Assembly (NCBI GenBank): GCA_948530865.1
Contig: CAOTKV010000003.1
Coordinates: forward strand, 1 to 64,000
Origin: an uncultured Clostridia bacterium
Lineage (GTDB): Bacteria > Bacillota > Clostridia > TANB77 > CAG-508
Direction of reading: 5' to 3'
Length of the DNA stretch: 64,000 nt
Shown: in pieces, positions 1 through 8,623 of the stretch
Numbering within the stretch: the stretch's first letter is position 1
How the letters are laid out: every line of letters begins with the position of its first letter
The notes under the pieces: model-generated
The model's database searches: none
Seen by the model: the letters and a program-made list of their open reading frames with translations, nothing else
What the model was told of the DNA's origin: nothing
Made by a program: the position numbers and the translations under genes

Positions 1-53
1 AAACTAGAACTTGGATTTTCAATAGAAGTTGGCATATATATATTCATTTTTTC

Positions 54-1754
54 TTAAGTTAGTGTTGATAAACACCAAAATGGTAAACCATTTATAGTTG
101 TTACACTTGCTGGAATTCTTAGTTCTTTTAAATTTCCAAGCCCATGGAAACAACTTTCATTTAATGTTGTAATATTATAAGGTATCTCTAAACTTTCTAG
201 TGAACTGCAACCAGCAAATAAGCATTTGTTTAAAGACTCTACATTTTTTGATATTGTAAAATTTTTCATTGCACTACAACCTGCAAATCCACCATTTCCA
301 TAACTTACAATATCTTCTGTAACTTCATAAACAGGACATGTTTTTGAACTCCATGGTGTAAAAATATCCCCTAATTGATTATTAGTAAATGCTACGCTAC
401 AATAAAAATTTGACATTTTTCCATTTTTACCATATGTTAATGTTATTTTTTCTAAAGCTGTGCAATTGTTAAAAGCTGTACCATAAATCTTACTTGAAAT
501 TTGAGAATATTCTCCAGCATCTGGATTTACAGTAATAGGCATTGTAGCATTTTTTAATGAGGTACAACTTAAAAATGCATCTTTTTGAATTTCATCTAAT
601 TGTTCTGGTAACACAATACTTGTTAAACTTGTACAACCTTCAAAAGCATTCATTTCTATTCTTTTTATATTGTTTGAAAAATTAATTTCAGTTAAATTTG
701 TACAATCTTTAAATGCACCTTTTTTTACATTTACAACTTTATATCCATTAACTTCATCAGGAATATTTAAAATCCCTGAAAAGTCTGAGGTATATCCTAC
801 AATATTTGCATTTTTATTTTGAGTAAGTTCATATCTTACATTACTTTCTACAATCTCATTTTCAATGTCAAGATTTACATACTTAAAATCATTACTTATT
901 GCAAAATTCTCAGCTAGTGAATCTCCATGGACATATATTGTCAAATTTTCCATTTTTTGTATTGGGTCTGCTGGGTTTACTTGAATTTCAGTTAATGTTG
1001 ATGGTAATGTAATTTCTGTAAGTGAATCATTAATCATTGACCACGCAATTTGCTTTGTTCCTTCTGGAATTATTAAACTTCTTATTGAAGTTCCTACAAA
1101 TGCTTGTGTTTCAATAATTTCAAGGCTAGAGCTTAAACTTATACTTTCTAATGAACTACAGCCATAAAAGGCTTTTGAACTGATTTTATTTACGCTATTT
1201 GGTATTGATACATTGCTTAAATTTCCACAACCTTCAAACATACTTGAAGTTATTTCTTTAATATCTGCTTTTATATTTACACTTGTTAATAATGAGCAAT
1301 TATAAAATGCTGTTCCTCCTATATTTTCAACACTAGCTGGTATTTCTATACTTTCTAGTACACTACATCCTGAAAATGCACTCATTCCAATATTTGTAAC
1401 CCCTTCTTCTATAGTTACTTTTTTCAAATGTTTGCAATTTTCGAAACAAGAATAATCTATTTTTTTTACAGAACTTGGTATATATATTTCTGTTAAATTA
1501 CTTTCATATCCAAATCTATAAAAAGCTTCTCCCCCTAATTCAACAACTGGTAGCCCTTCATATTCACTTGGTATTTCTAAAGCATTTTCTCTATAACTTC
1601 CAGTGTATACATTAGCACCTGTTACAATATATCCTGTTTTATCTTCATTTAATTCAAAAGTAAAATTTGAAGGGTCTGATGATGCATTTGAAACACCTGC
1701 AATTCCCAACATAGTAAAAAATAAAACAGTTATTAATAATACTTTATTTTTCAT
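54..1754 (-). CDS. BspA-like leucine-rich-repeat surface protein, frame closed inside a repeat
   Basis: A secreted protein built of tandem BspA/LRR_5-type repeats (consensus CxxLxxIxIPxSVxxIxxxAF), which in this family form an extended solenoid used for adhesion. Residues 1-25 of the chosen start form a signal peptide; about a dozen repeats fill the rest. The upstream ATG at 1763 directly abuts the AGGAG Shine-Dalgarno, so the ATG at 1754 (MKNKVLL, about 9 nt spacing) is the better start. The frame ends with TAA at 54-56 in the middle of a repeat. The codons after the stop, read in the same frame, give MNIYMPTSIENPSSS, which looks like the next repeat. The gene may therefore be longer, with a premature stop, and continue past the window edge. 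It lies about 18 nt downstream of a sortase gene, which suggests that a sorting signal may exist in the missing C-terminus. That last point is inference. Confidence 0.85.
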   Translation of the reverse strand: MKNKVLLITVLFFTMLGIAGVSNASSDPSNFTFELNEDKTGYIVTGANVYTGSYRENALEIPSEYEGLPVVELGGEAFYRFGYESNLTEIYIPSSVKKIDYSCFENCKHLKKVTIEEGVTNIGMSAFSGCSVLESIEIPASVENIGGTAFYNCSLLTSVNIKADIKEITSSMFEGCGNLSNVSIPNSVNKISSKAFYGCSSLESISLSSSLEIIETQAFVGTSIRSLIIPEGTKQIAWSMINDSLTEITLPSTLTEIQVNPADPIQKMENLTIYVHGDSLAENFAISNDFKYVNLDIENEIVESNVRYELTQNKNANIVGYTSDFSGILNIPDEVNGYKVVNVKKGAFKDCTNLTEINFSNNIKRIEMNAFEGCTSLTSIVLPEQLDEIQKDAFLSCTSLKNATMPITVNPDAGEYSQISSKIYGTAFNNCTALEKITLTYGKNGKMSNFYCSVAFTNNQLGDIFTPWSSKTCPVYEVTEDIVSYGNGGFAGCSAMKNFTISKNVESLNKCLFAGCSSLESLEIPYNITTLNESCFHGLGNLKELRIPASVTTINGLPFWCLSTLT

Positions 1755-1772
1755 AAAATTCATCTCCTATTT

Positions 1773-2540
1773 TTAATACTTTTCTCCACCTATGTAAAAT
1801 CCATGGATTAATATTCTATTTTTTCCTGAATTATCACATGTAGATAAAGTTATTAATTTATCTGATTTATCTGGAACAATGTTGTACATAATCGAACTTC
1901 TTTTTAAAATTTCTTGTAGATATTCTTTTTCAGTATCCTCATCTAAAAGCACTTTTGTGCTATATTCTTCAGGTTCTGTTAAATAGCTTGAATATACTTT
2001 ATATTCTAGTTTTTCGGTTTCAGTATATATTTCAATTACAACTTCTGTTCCAAGTTCATTTTTGTAAATCTTTTGCAAATCTGAGAACATTAATCCTGAT
2101 TTTATATTGTGTCCATAAAGTACAGTATTTCTATCTGAAAAATTGCTATTATTTTTATAGTTCATAAAAATCCAACCACATGTACTATAATTTTGATTTA
2201 TATCTTTTTGCAAATAATATTCGTTATTATCTGTTTGAACAATTGGATAATTTATATTTGTATCTTTTACCCTAATCCATGCAATTGTATCTTTATTTAT
2301 ATTTTTTAATTCCTCAAAATTTACTGGATTCTTATTTTCTTCTTTTGCCTCTTCAAAGTTTTCATTTATTATATCTTTAATTAAATTGGCAGATTTTTTA
2401 TTGTAGATTGCCCATCTTGATAAATTTACAATTGAAAAAATAAATACAATTGCAAATACTATAAAAATAAGTATTCGTATAATATTCTTCTTTTGATTTT
2501 GTTTTACCTCATCTTCACTTTTTTTTAATCTTTTTGACAT
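1773..2540 (-). CDS. srtB: Class B sortase
   Basis: Membrane-anchored transpeptidase that cleaves a C-terminal sorting signal and attaches surface proteins to the cell wall. With the start at 2540 (MSKRLKK, preceded by GGAGAG) it is 255 residues. A TTG at 2552 in the same frame overlaps the Shine-Dalgarno and is unlikely to be used. It has a basic cytoplasmic tail, one membrane segment at about residues 20-42, then the sortase barrel. The catalytic triad is visible: His in LYGHN (about 144), Cys in TLSTC (about 235) and Arg in KNRILIHGF (about 242). The TLSTC motif and the long helix-containing insertion before the Cys point to class B. It lies between a candidate substrate upstream (the 1037-residue Ig-repeat protein ending SPHTG) and an LRR protein downstream, so it is probably a dedicated sortase for this locus. 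Confidence 0.93.
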   Translation of the reverse strand: MSKRLKKSEDEVKQNQKKNIIRILIFIVFAIVFIFSIVNLSRWAIYNKKSANLIKDIINENFEEAKEENKNPVNFEELKNINKDTIAWIRVKDTNINYPIVQTDNNEYYLQKDINQNYSTCGWIFMNYKNNSNFSDRNTVLYGHNIKSGLMFSDLQKIYKNELGTEVVIEIYTETEKLEYKVYSSYLTEPEEYSTKVLLDEDTEKEYLQEILKRSSIMYNIVPDKSDKLITLSTCDNSGKNRILIHGFYIGGEKY

Positions 2541-2563
2541 TTTTCTCTCCAATTAATAAGATA

Positions 2564-2603
2564 AAAAGAGGCATATAAAAGTATTTTAGACTATGCCTCT
2601 TTT
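2564..2603 (-). terminator. Rho-independent terminator after the Ig-repeat wall protein
   Basis: A perfect 12-bp inverted repeat (AAAAGAGGCATA at 2564-2575 with its complement at 2592-2603) forms a hairpin just past the 1037-residue gene on the minus strand, followed by a T run. It separates that gene from the sortase. Confidence 0.8.
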
Positions 2604-2624
2604 GTAGTTATATTTCAAACATTA

Positions 2625-5600
2625 TTATTTTTTCTTTATTGTTATTACCATTCCAGCTAAAGATATTACTGCCATAACTACTAAAGCAATTACATTCATA
2701 TCTCCAGTATGTGGTGATGCTACAAGTCCGCTAACTGCTTGTTGTACAGCTTGAGCTGGTGCTGGAGCAGGTGCACCACCTGATGGTGCAGATTGATTAT
2801 TAGTTGTTCCTTGTACTTCAGTTACTTTCTTAGCAACAACTGTTACCTCATAAACTCCTTCTACTCCATTTTCTGCTGTAACAATTATTTTTGTTGTTCC
2901 TGCGTTAATACCTTTTACATAAATATTTCCATCTTCACCTTTTACTACTTTTGCAATAGCTTCATTTTCAGATTTATAAGAAAATACTTGTTCATCTGTT
3001 GTATCTGTTGGATTTACTGTAACTTTTAATCCTGCGTATCCATCTTCTTCAACTGTATCTCCAAATATTGAAACATCTATTGAAGTTATTGGTTTTTCTT
3101 TTACTTCAACTTCAAATATATCTTTGTAATCACCAACTTGTACTGTTATTTCTGCTTTTCCCTCTTTAATACCTTTTACTTTATATTCTCCATTTTCAAA
3201 AATAACTTTTGCTACTGTTTCATCACTTGATGTCCATATAATTTCATCTGTAACTTCTTCTGGTTCATTTTCGTCTTTTGAAACATTAATTTCAAGAGCA
3301 GATTCTTCATTTTTTAATATTCTTTCAGGTTTTACTGTAATTGTTACACCTGTTGCTTTTACTTCTTTTACTTTAACAACTCTTGAAGCTGTTATTCCAT
3401 TTCCAAAATCTACAGTAATTTTAGCTGTACCTTCTTTTAATCCTGTTACCACACCATTATTTACTGTTGCAACCGCTTCATTGCTTGATGTCCATGTTGC
3501 TGTTGGAATTTCTGTTGCATAACTTGGATTATAAATAACTTTCATTTCTCCAGTTTTGTTTTTGTATATTTCTAAGTTATCAGTACCATTTTCAATTGAT
3601 ACGCTTTTTAGTGTAGCAATTACTTCTACTTTACATTCAGCAACTTTTCCATCTAAAGTTGCTCTAATATATGTTGTTCCAGGAGCAACTGCTGTTACTT
3701 TTCCATTTACTACTGTCGCAATTGTTGGTGCTAAACTTTCCCATTTTACATCAGCAACATCTACTGTTGCATCTGTTGGATTTTTTGTAACTGCTAATAC
3801 TGTTGTAGCATCTTCTCCAGCTTCAATTTTTAAACTTGTTTCATTTAATGAAATACTTTGAAGACTACATGTAACTGTAACTTCGCAAGTTGCTGTTAGA
3901 CCATTACTTGCTGTTGCTGTTATTGTTACAGGTGTTTCTGTTGGAGCAATTGCTTTTACTACTCCATTTTCAACTTTAACTTTTGATTCATCACTTGATG
4001 TCCAAGTAATATTTAATTGATCTGTTGTATCTTCTGGCAAAATACTTGTTGTTAAAGTTTCTTCTGAACCTTTTTCTATTGATGTTTTATTTTTGTTTAT
4101 TATTAATTGTGTTGATTTTACTTCTGGTACTGTAACATTTATAGTTCCTCTAATACCGTTTACTGTTTCTGCTGTTATTACTACTGGTGTATTTACTCCA
4201 TCTTTTTCTGTTGGAGCAAGTGCTGTTATTACTCCATTTTCAACTTTAACTTTTGTCTCATCACTTGATGTCCATTTTATTGCTTTTGAACCTGTAAAAT
4301 CTGTTGGCTCATAAGTAACTGTTAAATTTTGTGTTTGAGATTTTTTTAATGTAATATCTCCACCATCTATTGTAATTTTTGAAATTGGAACTCCTACACT
4401 AACAGAGCAACTTACTTCTTTTCCAGCACATGTTGCTTTTACAACTACTGGTGTATCTCCTGTTGCAGCTAATGCTGTAACTGTTCCATCTTGTTCAACT
4501 TTAACTTTTGTAGCATCACTTGATGTCCAAACAATATTATCTGTTACTGATGTATTTATTGGATCTTTTGTAACAGTTAATTTCGATGTTTCACCTCTTG
4601 ACAATGTTAATTCTTTTTTATCTATCACTAATTTATTTAATGGTGTTATAACTTTTACATTACATGTTGCAGTTACATTTCCACCTTCTGCTTTTGTAGC
4701 AGTTGCTGTAATTACTGCATCACCATTTCCAACTGCTGTTACAGTTCCCTCTGATGAAACTGATGCAACTGCCTCATTACTTGAACTCCAAGTAACGCTT
4801 ATATCTTGTGATGCATCTTGAGGATCTTTTGTTGCTACTAATTTTGTTTCTCCACCATTATTTAATGTAACTGATGTTTGGTTTAATTTAATTCCTGTTA
4901 AAGGTGTTGTAACATTTACTGTTGCACATTTTACTGAATGTTTTCCACATACTGCTGTAATTTCAGCAGTTCCATTTCCAACAGCTGTTACTACTCCATT
5001 TGAATTTACTGTTGCAACATTTGTGTTTGAACTTTGGTATGTAATAGGTGTTTTATCGGTTGTTTCTACTGGTACTTTTGTTGCTGAAACTGTAAATGTT
5101 TCACCTTTTTTCATATCTTTTGAAATTTCTGTTGCATTCAATCCTGTCATTGGAATTGGTGATTTGATTGTTACTTTTGCTGATGAAGAAAATTCTTCAT
5201 TTTCAGAATCTGCATCCTTTCCAGCATAAGCAACTTTAGAAAAAGTAATATCAGTACTTCCACCCTTTAACACCTCAAATGTTAATGTAGCTATTTTTCC
5301 TGATGTTTTAATTTGCTCATCTCCTGCTGGATTAAGAAATGCATATGCTATAGCAATTCCATATACTGGATCTGTAATATGTGATCCTAAGACCACTCCA
5401 TTGTCAAACCCATTTAAAAGCTCTTTTGATAATCCACGTCTTGTATCCCAAGCCATATTATTATCTTGATCTAAATAGTAACTTCCATCTGCTGGTTTTA
5501 AATATTCTGGATTATAACTTACAACAATAGTAAAATTGTCTCTGCCTTCTAATCCACTAACTAAATTTAAGTCTACTGATACAGTATTTCCCACTTCTGC

Positions 5601-5738
5601 TTCTACTTCGTGACTTCCATTAGCCGTTATATCGACTACTGGTGTATCTACTGCATAGCTTTTTAAATTTGGAATAAATGAACTAAGCATTACTGCAATA
5701 ATTAAAATAGCTAAACTTTTTTTAGTAAATTTTTTCAT
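2625..5738 (-). CDS. Cohesin-domain/Ig-like (Big_2) repeat protein with SPHTG sorting signal
   Basis: Large secreted wall protein of 1037 residues. Residues 1-30 are a signal peptide. Residues about 33-190 resemble a cohesin-type beta-sandwich, with the pattern NFTIVVSYNPEYL and later GKIATLTFEV. Nine tandem bacterial Ig-like (Big_2) domains follow from about 195 to 975, each with the recurring WTSSDExxxxVxNGxVxAxxxG core. A Ser/Ala/Pro-rich linker, the motif SPHTG, a hydrophobic stretch and a KKK tail close the protein. SPHTG fits the (S/P)PxTG consensus known for the Clostridioides difficile class B sortase, and a class B sortase is the next gene. The ATG at 5738 has a strong GGGGAGG site. 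The start overlaps the end of the upstream frameshifted gene by 17 nt, so the two are probably translationally coupled. It may act as a wall-spanning stalk presenting the cohesin-like domain; the ligand is unknown. Confidence 0.88.
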   Translation of the reverse strand: MKKFTKKSLAILIIAVMLSSFIPNLKSYAVDTPVVDITANGSHEVEAEVGNTVSVDLNLVSGLEGRDNFTIVVSYNPEYLKPADGSYYLDQDNNMAWDTRRGLSKELLNGFDNGVVLGSHITDPVYGIAIAYAFLNPAGDEQIKTSGKIATLTFEVLKGGSTDITFSKVAYAGKDADSENEEFSSSAKVTIKSPIPMTGLNATEISKDMKKGETFTVSATKVPVETTDKTPITYQSSNTNVATVNSNGVVTAVGNGTAEITAVCGKHSVKCATVNVTTPLTGIKLNQTSVTLNNGGETKLVATKDPQDASQDISVTWSSSNEAVASVSSEGTVTAVGNGDAVITATATKAEGGNVTATCNVKVITPLNKLVIDKKELTLSRGETSKLTVTKDPINTSVTDNIVWTSSDATKVKVEQDGTVTALAATGDTPVVVKATCAGKEVSCSVSVGVPISKITIDGGDITLKKSQTQNLTVTYEPTDFTGSKAIKWTSSDETKVKVENGVITALAPTEKDGVNTPVVITAETVNGIRGTINVTVPEVKSTQLIINKNKTSIEKGSEETLTTSILPEDTTDQLNITWTSSDESKVKVENGVVKAIAPTETPVTITATASNGLTATCEVTVTCSLQSISLNETSLKIEAGEDATTVLAVTKNPTDATVDVADVKWESLAPTIATVVNGKVTAVAPGTTYIRATLDGKVAECKVEVIATLKSVSIENGTDNLEIYKNKTGEMKVIYNPSYATEIPTATWTSSNEAVATVNNGVVTGLKEGTAKITVDFGNGITASRVVKVKEVKATGVTITVKPERILKNEESALEINVSKDENEPEEVTDEIIWTSSDETVAKVIFENGEYKVKGIKEGKAEITVQVGDYKDIFEVEVKEKPITSIDVSIFGDTVEEDGYAGLKVTVNPTDTTDEQVFSYKSENEAIAKVVKGEDGNIYVKGINAGTTKIIVTAENGVEGVYEVTVVAKKVTEVQGTTNNQSAPSGGAPAPAPAQAVQQAVSGLVASPHTGDMNVIALVVMAVISLAGMVITIKKK

Positions 5739-6736
5739 TTTTTCTTTTTTTCCTCCCCTTTTTTATTAAAATTAATATAAAAATTAAAATAATAATGACA
5801 AAAATTATTATGATAGCAATGTAATTCTTTGATGTTTTTTCATTTTCTACAACATCTATTTTTTTATCTTCTGCATTTGCTTGAACTACAAATGTTTCTT
5901 TTTCAAAATTATTGCTTTCTTCTATTTGGTTTTCTTCGTTTTCTTCTGATACTACGTTTTCTGTTTTTGAAGATAAAACCTTTTGAACTTTTCCATCTTT
6001 TACGACAACATCTACTGTGCCTATATCCTGTCCATTTAAGCTTACTTTTACTTTAGTTGTTCCTTCCTGATTTGGAATTATCAATCCATTATTTGCAATT
6101 TCTGCAATATTTGAATCTTCAACTTCATATGTTATTGAATCTTCTGGTGTAATTTCTATATCTGCATTCTTAGTAATTATATTTTCAATTGTTTCTATTT
6201 CTTGCACATCTTCTATTTCAAAATTCTTAATAGTTTGTTTTTTGTTTTCTTCTTGCTTTTTCTTAGAAGTTATTTTAATACTTCCGTCTTCTGTTTCTAT
6301 TTTTATATCATTTCCGTTTGGAATCTGTTGATTCTCTAATACTTAATGATATTGGTATATCTGAACTATCATCTTTTACTTTAAATGTAACATAATAATA
6401 TTCTCCATTAGCTTCAAAACCACCAAGACTTACTATTCCAATAGCTACTCTTGATTCATCTTGAATATTTTCTGCTAAATTTAATGTTGCTTGTAAATCT
6501 TTTCCAGCTTTTGAACTTACATATTCTAATTTAGATGTATCGTATTTTACATCTATTCCAAGTGTAACAATATCTTCATTTACATTTTCCATGTCAATTT
6601 TTAATGTAACATTTTCTGAATTTTCATATTTAGTTGCATCTTCAATATAAATTTTAGGATTCGAAACTGCATTTATATTTAAAGAAAATGTAATAATAAG
6701 TACAAAAATTGGAAAAAGTATGCATAAACGTTTCAT
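5722..6736 (-). pseudogene. Cohesin-like/Ig-like membrane-anchored protein, split by a one-base frameshift
   Basis: Two frames make one gene. The 5' part (6736 to 6308) has a signal peptide (residues 1-23) and a cohesin-like domain (VSNPKIYIEDATKYENSENV onward), then runs out of frame after DSKRK. Removing one A from the AAA at about 6316-6318 (minus-strand TCCAAACGG) restores NGNDIKIETEDGSIKITSKKK and joins the second frame (GTG at 6207 to 5722), which carries a Big_2-like segment, an acidic linker, one C-terminal membrane helix and a Lys/Arg-rich tail. The full span is 1015 nt, and after removing one base it is exactly divisible into a 337-residue protein. It resembles a one-repeat, membrane-anchored version of the neighbouring 1037-residue protein. 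It could be a genuine pseudogene, a programmed or phase-variable frameshift, or a sequencing indel; the tract is short for slippage. Confidence 0.8.
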
Positions 6737-6762
6737 ATTTTTTCCTCTTACTTTTTATTTTA

Positions 6763-6882
6763 TTTCAATTTACCGAACTACTTCGTTCAATCGAATTATA
6801 TTTTATATTGCCTTTTTTGTCAACAAAAACCACTTCGATTTATTGAAATTTTATTTATTTTTTCAATTTACCAAAGTGGTTT
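6763..6882. promoter_or_regulatory. Operator-like direct and inverted repeats in a divergent promoter region
   Basis: The intergenic stretch 6737-6941, between the frameshifted cohesin gene and the Xre-type regulator, holds three related boxes. TTTCAATTTACC occurs at 6763 and again at 6861. A reverse copy (ACCACTTCGATTTATTGAAA) ends at 6848. The segments 6827-6848 and 6861-6882 form an imperfect inverted repeat with 22-nt arms around a 12-nt spacer (7 outer and 9 inner positions match exactly). Such repeats next to an Xre-family gene suggest its binding sites; that is inference. Confidence 0.5.
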
Positions 6883-6941
6883 AACATTTTAAAATTATAT
6901 ACTTGTTTTGGGGAAAATCTATTTAGAAAGGAATGATTTTC

Positions 6942-7178
6942 ATGCAACTTTCAGAAGCACTAAGATTAAGAATAAAGCAGTTGTTAAAAGAAAATAACAT
7001 GAAAGTTTGGGATTTATGCAAAGCAACAGGTATACCTTGTTCTACATTAAGCACTTTTCTAACAGGAAAATCCAAACTATTAAAAATTAATACTATCCTT
7101 CATATTTGTGAAGGTTTTAATATACAACTGAAAGATTTTTTTGCTAATGAAATATTTTTAGATGTTGAAGATGATTAA
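6942..7178 (+). CDS. Small Xre/Cro-type helix-turn-helix regulator
   Basis: A 78-residue DNA-binding protein that is essentially one HTH_XRE domain: LRLRIKQLLKENNMKVWDLC, then KATGIPCSTLSTFLTGKSKL (recognition helix region), then ILHICEGFNIQLKDFF. No effector or oligomerisation domain is present, so it probably acts as a simple repressor or antitoxin-like autoregulator. The ATG at 6933 sits one base after the AAAGGA site. The ATG at 6942, about 8 nt after it, is the better start. It diverges from the surface-protein genes across repeats that look like operators, and it ends in its own terminator. Regulation of the adjacent cohesin/sortase locus is plausible but not shown. Confidence 0.85.
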   Translation: MQLSEALRLRIKQLLKENNMKVWDLCKATGIPCSTLSTFLTGKSKLLKINTILHICEGFNIQLKDFFANEIFLDVEDD

Positions 7179-7206
7179 AAACAAATGATAACTTGTGTAT
7201 AGTAAA

Positions 7207-7239
7207 ATCCCAAATGCAAACATTTGGGATTAATTTTTT
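7207..7239. terminator. Bidirectional rho-independent terminator
   Basis: A perfect 10-bp stem (ATCCCAAATG / CATTTGGGAT, 7207-7230, loop CAAA) is followed by TAATTTTTT on the plus strand and by TTTT on the minus strand. It serves the convergent regulator gene and ackA. Confidence 0.85.
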
Positions 7240-8428
7240 ACAAATTTTTAGTTAATTCATATGCATCAGTTGCAATTACTATCTCTTCATTAGTAGGAAC
7301 TATATATATTTGAACTTTAGAATCTTCTGCTGAAATTTTTGTTTCTTCTCCTCTTACTAAATTCTTTTGTTTATCTAATTTTATTCCAAAGCATTCTAGG
7401 TAGTTGCAAATTCTTTCTCTTTCTTCAAATCCGTTTTCACCAATACCACCAGCAAAAGTTATAACATCAACACCATTTAATGTTACAATAAATTTTGCTA
7501 TGTATTGAGCAATTATGTATGCTCTACTTTCTAATGCTAAAATAGATCTTTCATCTCCTTGGTCTGCTGTTCTTTCAATATCTCTAAAATCAGTAGAAAC
7601 TCCAGATACCCCCCATGCTCCTGATTCTTTGTTCATTATTCTAAGCATCTCATCTGGTTTTATATCATATAACTTCATAACAGTTGGAATAATTGATGGG
7701 TCAACATCACCACATCTTGTTCCCATTGGTACACCAGCAAGTGGTGTTAATCCCATCGTTGTATCTACTGATTTTCCATCTTTAATTGCACATAAAGATG
7801 CTCCTTGACCTAAATGACAGTTTATTATTTTTAAATCTGTTCTTCCTGTAATCTCTGTAATTCTTCCTGCTATATATCTATGTGAAATTCCATGAAATCC
7901 ATATTTTCTTATTTTATAATCTTCATAATATTTATATGGTAATTGATAAATAAAAGCTTTTTCTTCCATTGTTTGATGGAAAGAAGTATCAAATACAGCT
8001 ACCATTGGCGTATTTGGCAACAATTTTCTACAAGCTTCAATTCCTGCTAATCCTGCTGGATTATGTAATGGTGCTAATGTAATATTTTCTTCTATGGCTT
8101 TTATAACCTCTTCATCAATTATAACTGAATTTTTAAATTTTTCACCACCATGAACAATTCTATGTCCTACTGCTCCTATTTCATTTAAATTATTTATAAC
8201 TTTATATTCTTCACTTGTAAGTAATCTTAATATTTTTGAAATTGCCTCTTCAAAATCTCTAGCAGGATATTCAATAACAACTTTATTTCCTCGTACATTA
8301 AAACGAAGTGATGATCTTGAGCCACCAATTCTATCATAATGCCCTTTCATAATTCTTTCTTTTTTCTCCATGTCAATTAATTGACATTTTAATGATGAGC
8401 TTCCGCAATTTAAAACTAGTACCTTCAT
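7238..8428 (-). CDS. ackA: Acetate kinase (first copy)
   Basis: Interconverts acetate + ATP and acetyl phosphate + ADP in the cytoplasm; in fermenters it makes ATP from acetyl phosphate. At 396 residues it has the family's usual length. The first motif is MKVLVLNCGSSSLK (Asn7). Active-site counterparts are Arg90 (VGHRIVHGGE), His122 (LAPLHNP), Asp147 (VFDTSFH), His179 (YGFHGISH), Arg238 (MGTRCGDVDP) and the Glu of PTNEE. The motif normally written HLGNG reads HLGQG (Gln208). The frame extends to a TTG at 8434, only 3 nt after AGGAGG, so the ATG at 8428 (9 nt spacing) is preferred. It is monocistronic, with its own promoter and terminator, and separate from the pta-ackA operon about 6 kb away. 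Confidence 0.95.
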   Translation of the reverse strand: MKVLVLNCGSSSLKCQLIDMEKKERIMKGHYDRIGGSRSSLRFNVRGNKVVIEYPARDFEEAISKILRLLTSEEYKVINNLNEIGAVGHRIVHGGEKFKNSVIIDEEVIKAIEENITLAPLHNPAGLAGIEACRKLLPNTPMVAVFDTSFHQTMEEKAFIYQLPYKYYEDYKIRKYGFHGISHRYIAGRITEITGRTDLKIINCHLGQGASLCAIKDGKSVDTTMGLTPLAGVPMGTRCGDVDPSIIPTVMKLYDIKPDEMLRIMNKESGAWGVSGVSTDFRDIERTADQGDERSILALESRAYIIAQYIAKFIVTLNGVDVITFAGGIGENGFEERERICNYLECFGIKLDKQKNLVRGEETKISAEDSKVQIYIVPTNEEIVIATDAYELTKNL

Positions 8429-8543
8429 TAGCAATTTCCTCCTATATTTTATTTTGTAGAAATAAAACTACATTCACACTATATAAACAAAAACAAACTA
8501 AATATTGTCTATTTTGTAAATTTTATGTGAAAAGATTTATCTC

Positions 8544-8572
8544 ATTATATACTTTTTCAAAAATAATAGCAA
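8544..8572 (-). promoter_or_regulatory. Sigma-A-type promoter for the first ackA
   Basis: On the minus strand TTGCTA (8572-8567) and TATAAT (8549-8544) are separated by 17 nt. The TATAAT lies about 115 nt upstream of the ackA ATG, leaving a long leader without an obvious riboswitch fold. Confidence 0.65.
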
Positions 8573-8623
8573 TCTAATAATAAGTTATGATATAATCAAA
8601 AAAAATATTTTTAGAGGTACAAA

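Noticed and set aside
3556..4314. Plus-strand open frames opposite the Ig-repeat protein.
   Set aside because: They mirror the repeated Val/Thr codons of the minus-strand gene, lack ribosome-binding sites and have no recognisable domain.
2625..5738. CRISPR-like or satellite array suggested by recurring TCATCACTTGATGTCCA-type segments.
   Set aside because: The repeats code for the conserved WTSSDE core of the Ig-like domains, with irregular spacing and codon-level divergence.
5722..6207. An independent 161-residue membrane protein starting at GTG 6207.
   Set aside because: The frame continues upstream without a stop to about 6316 and joins the cohesin-like frame after removing one base. The GTG has no convincing Shine-Dalgarno.
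8429..8623. Riboswitch in the long ackA leader or divergent region.
   Set aside because: The sequence is A/T-rich with no stable conserved fold visible; only promoter elements can be supported.
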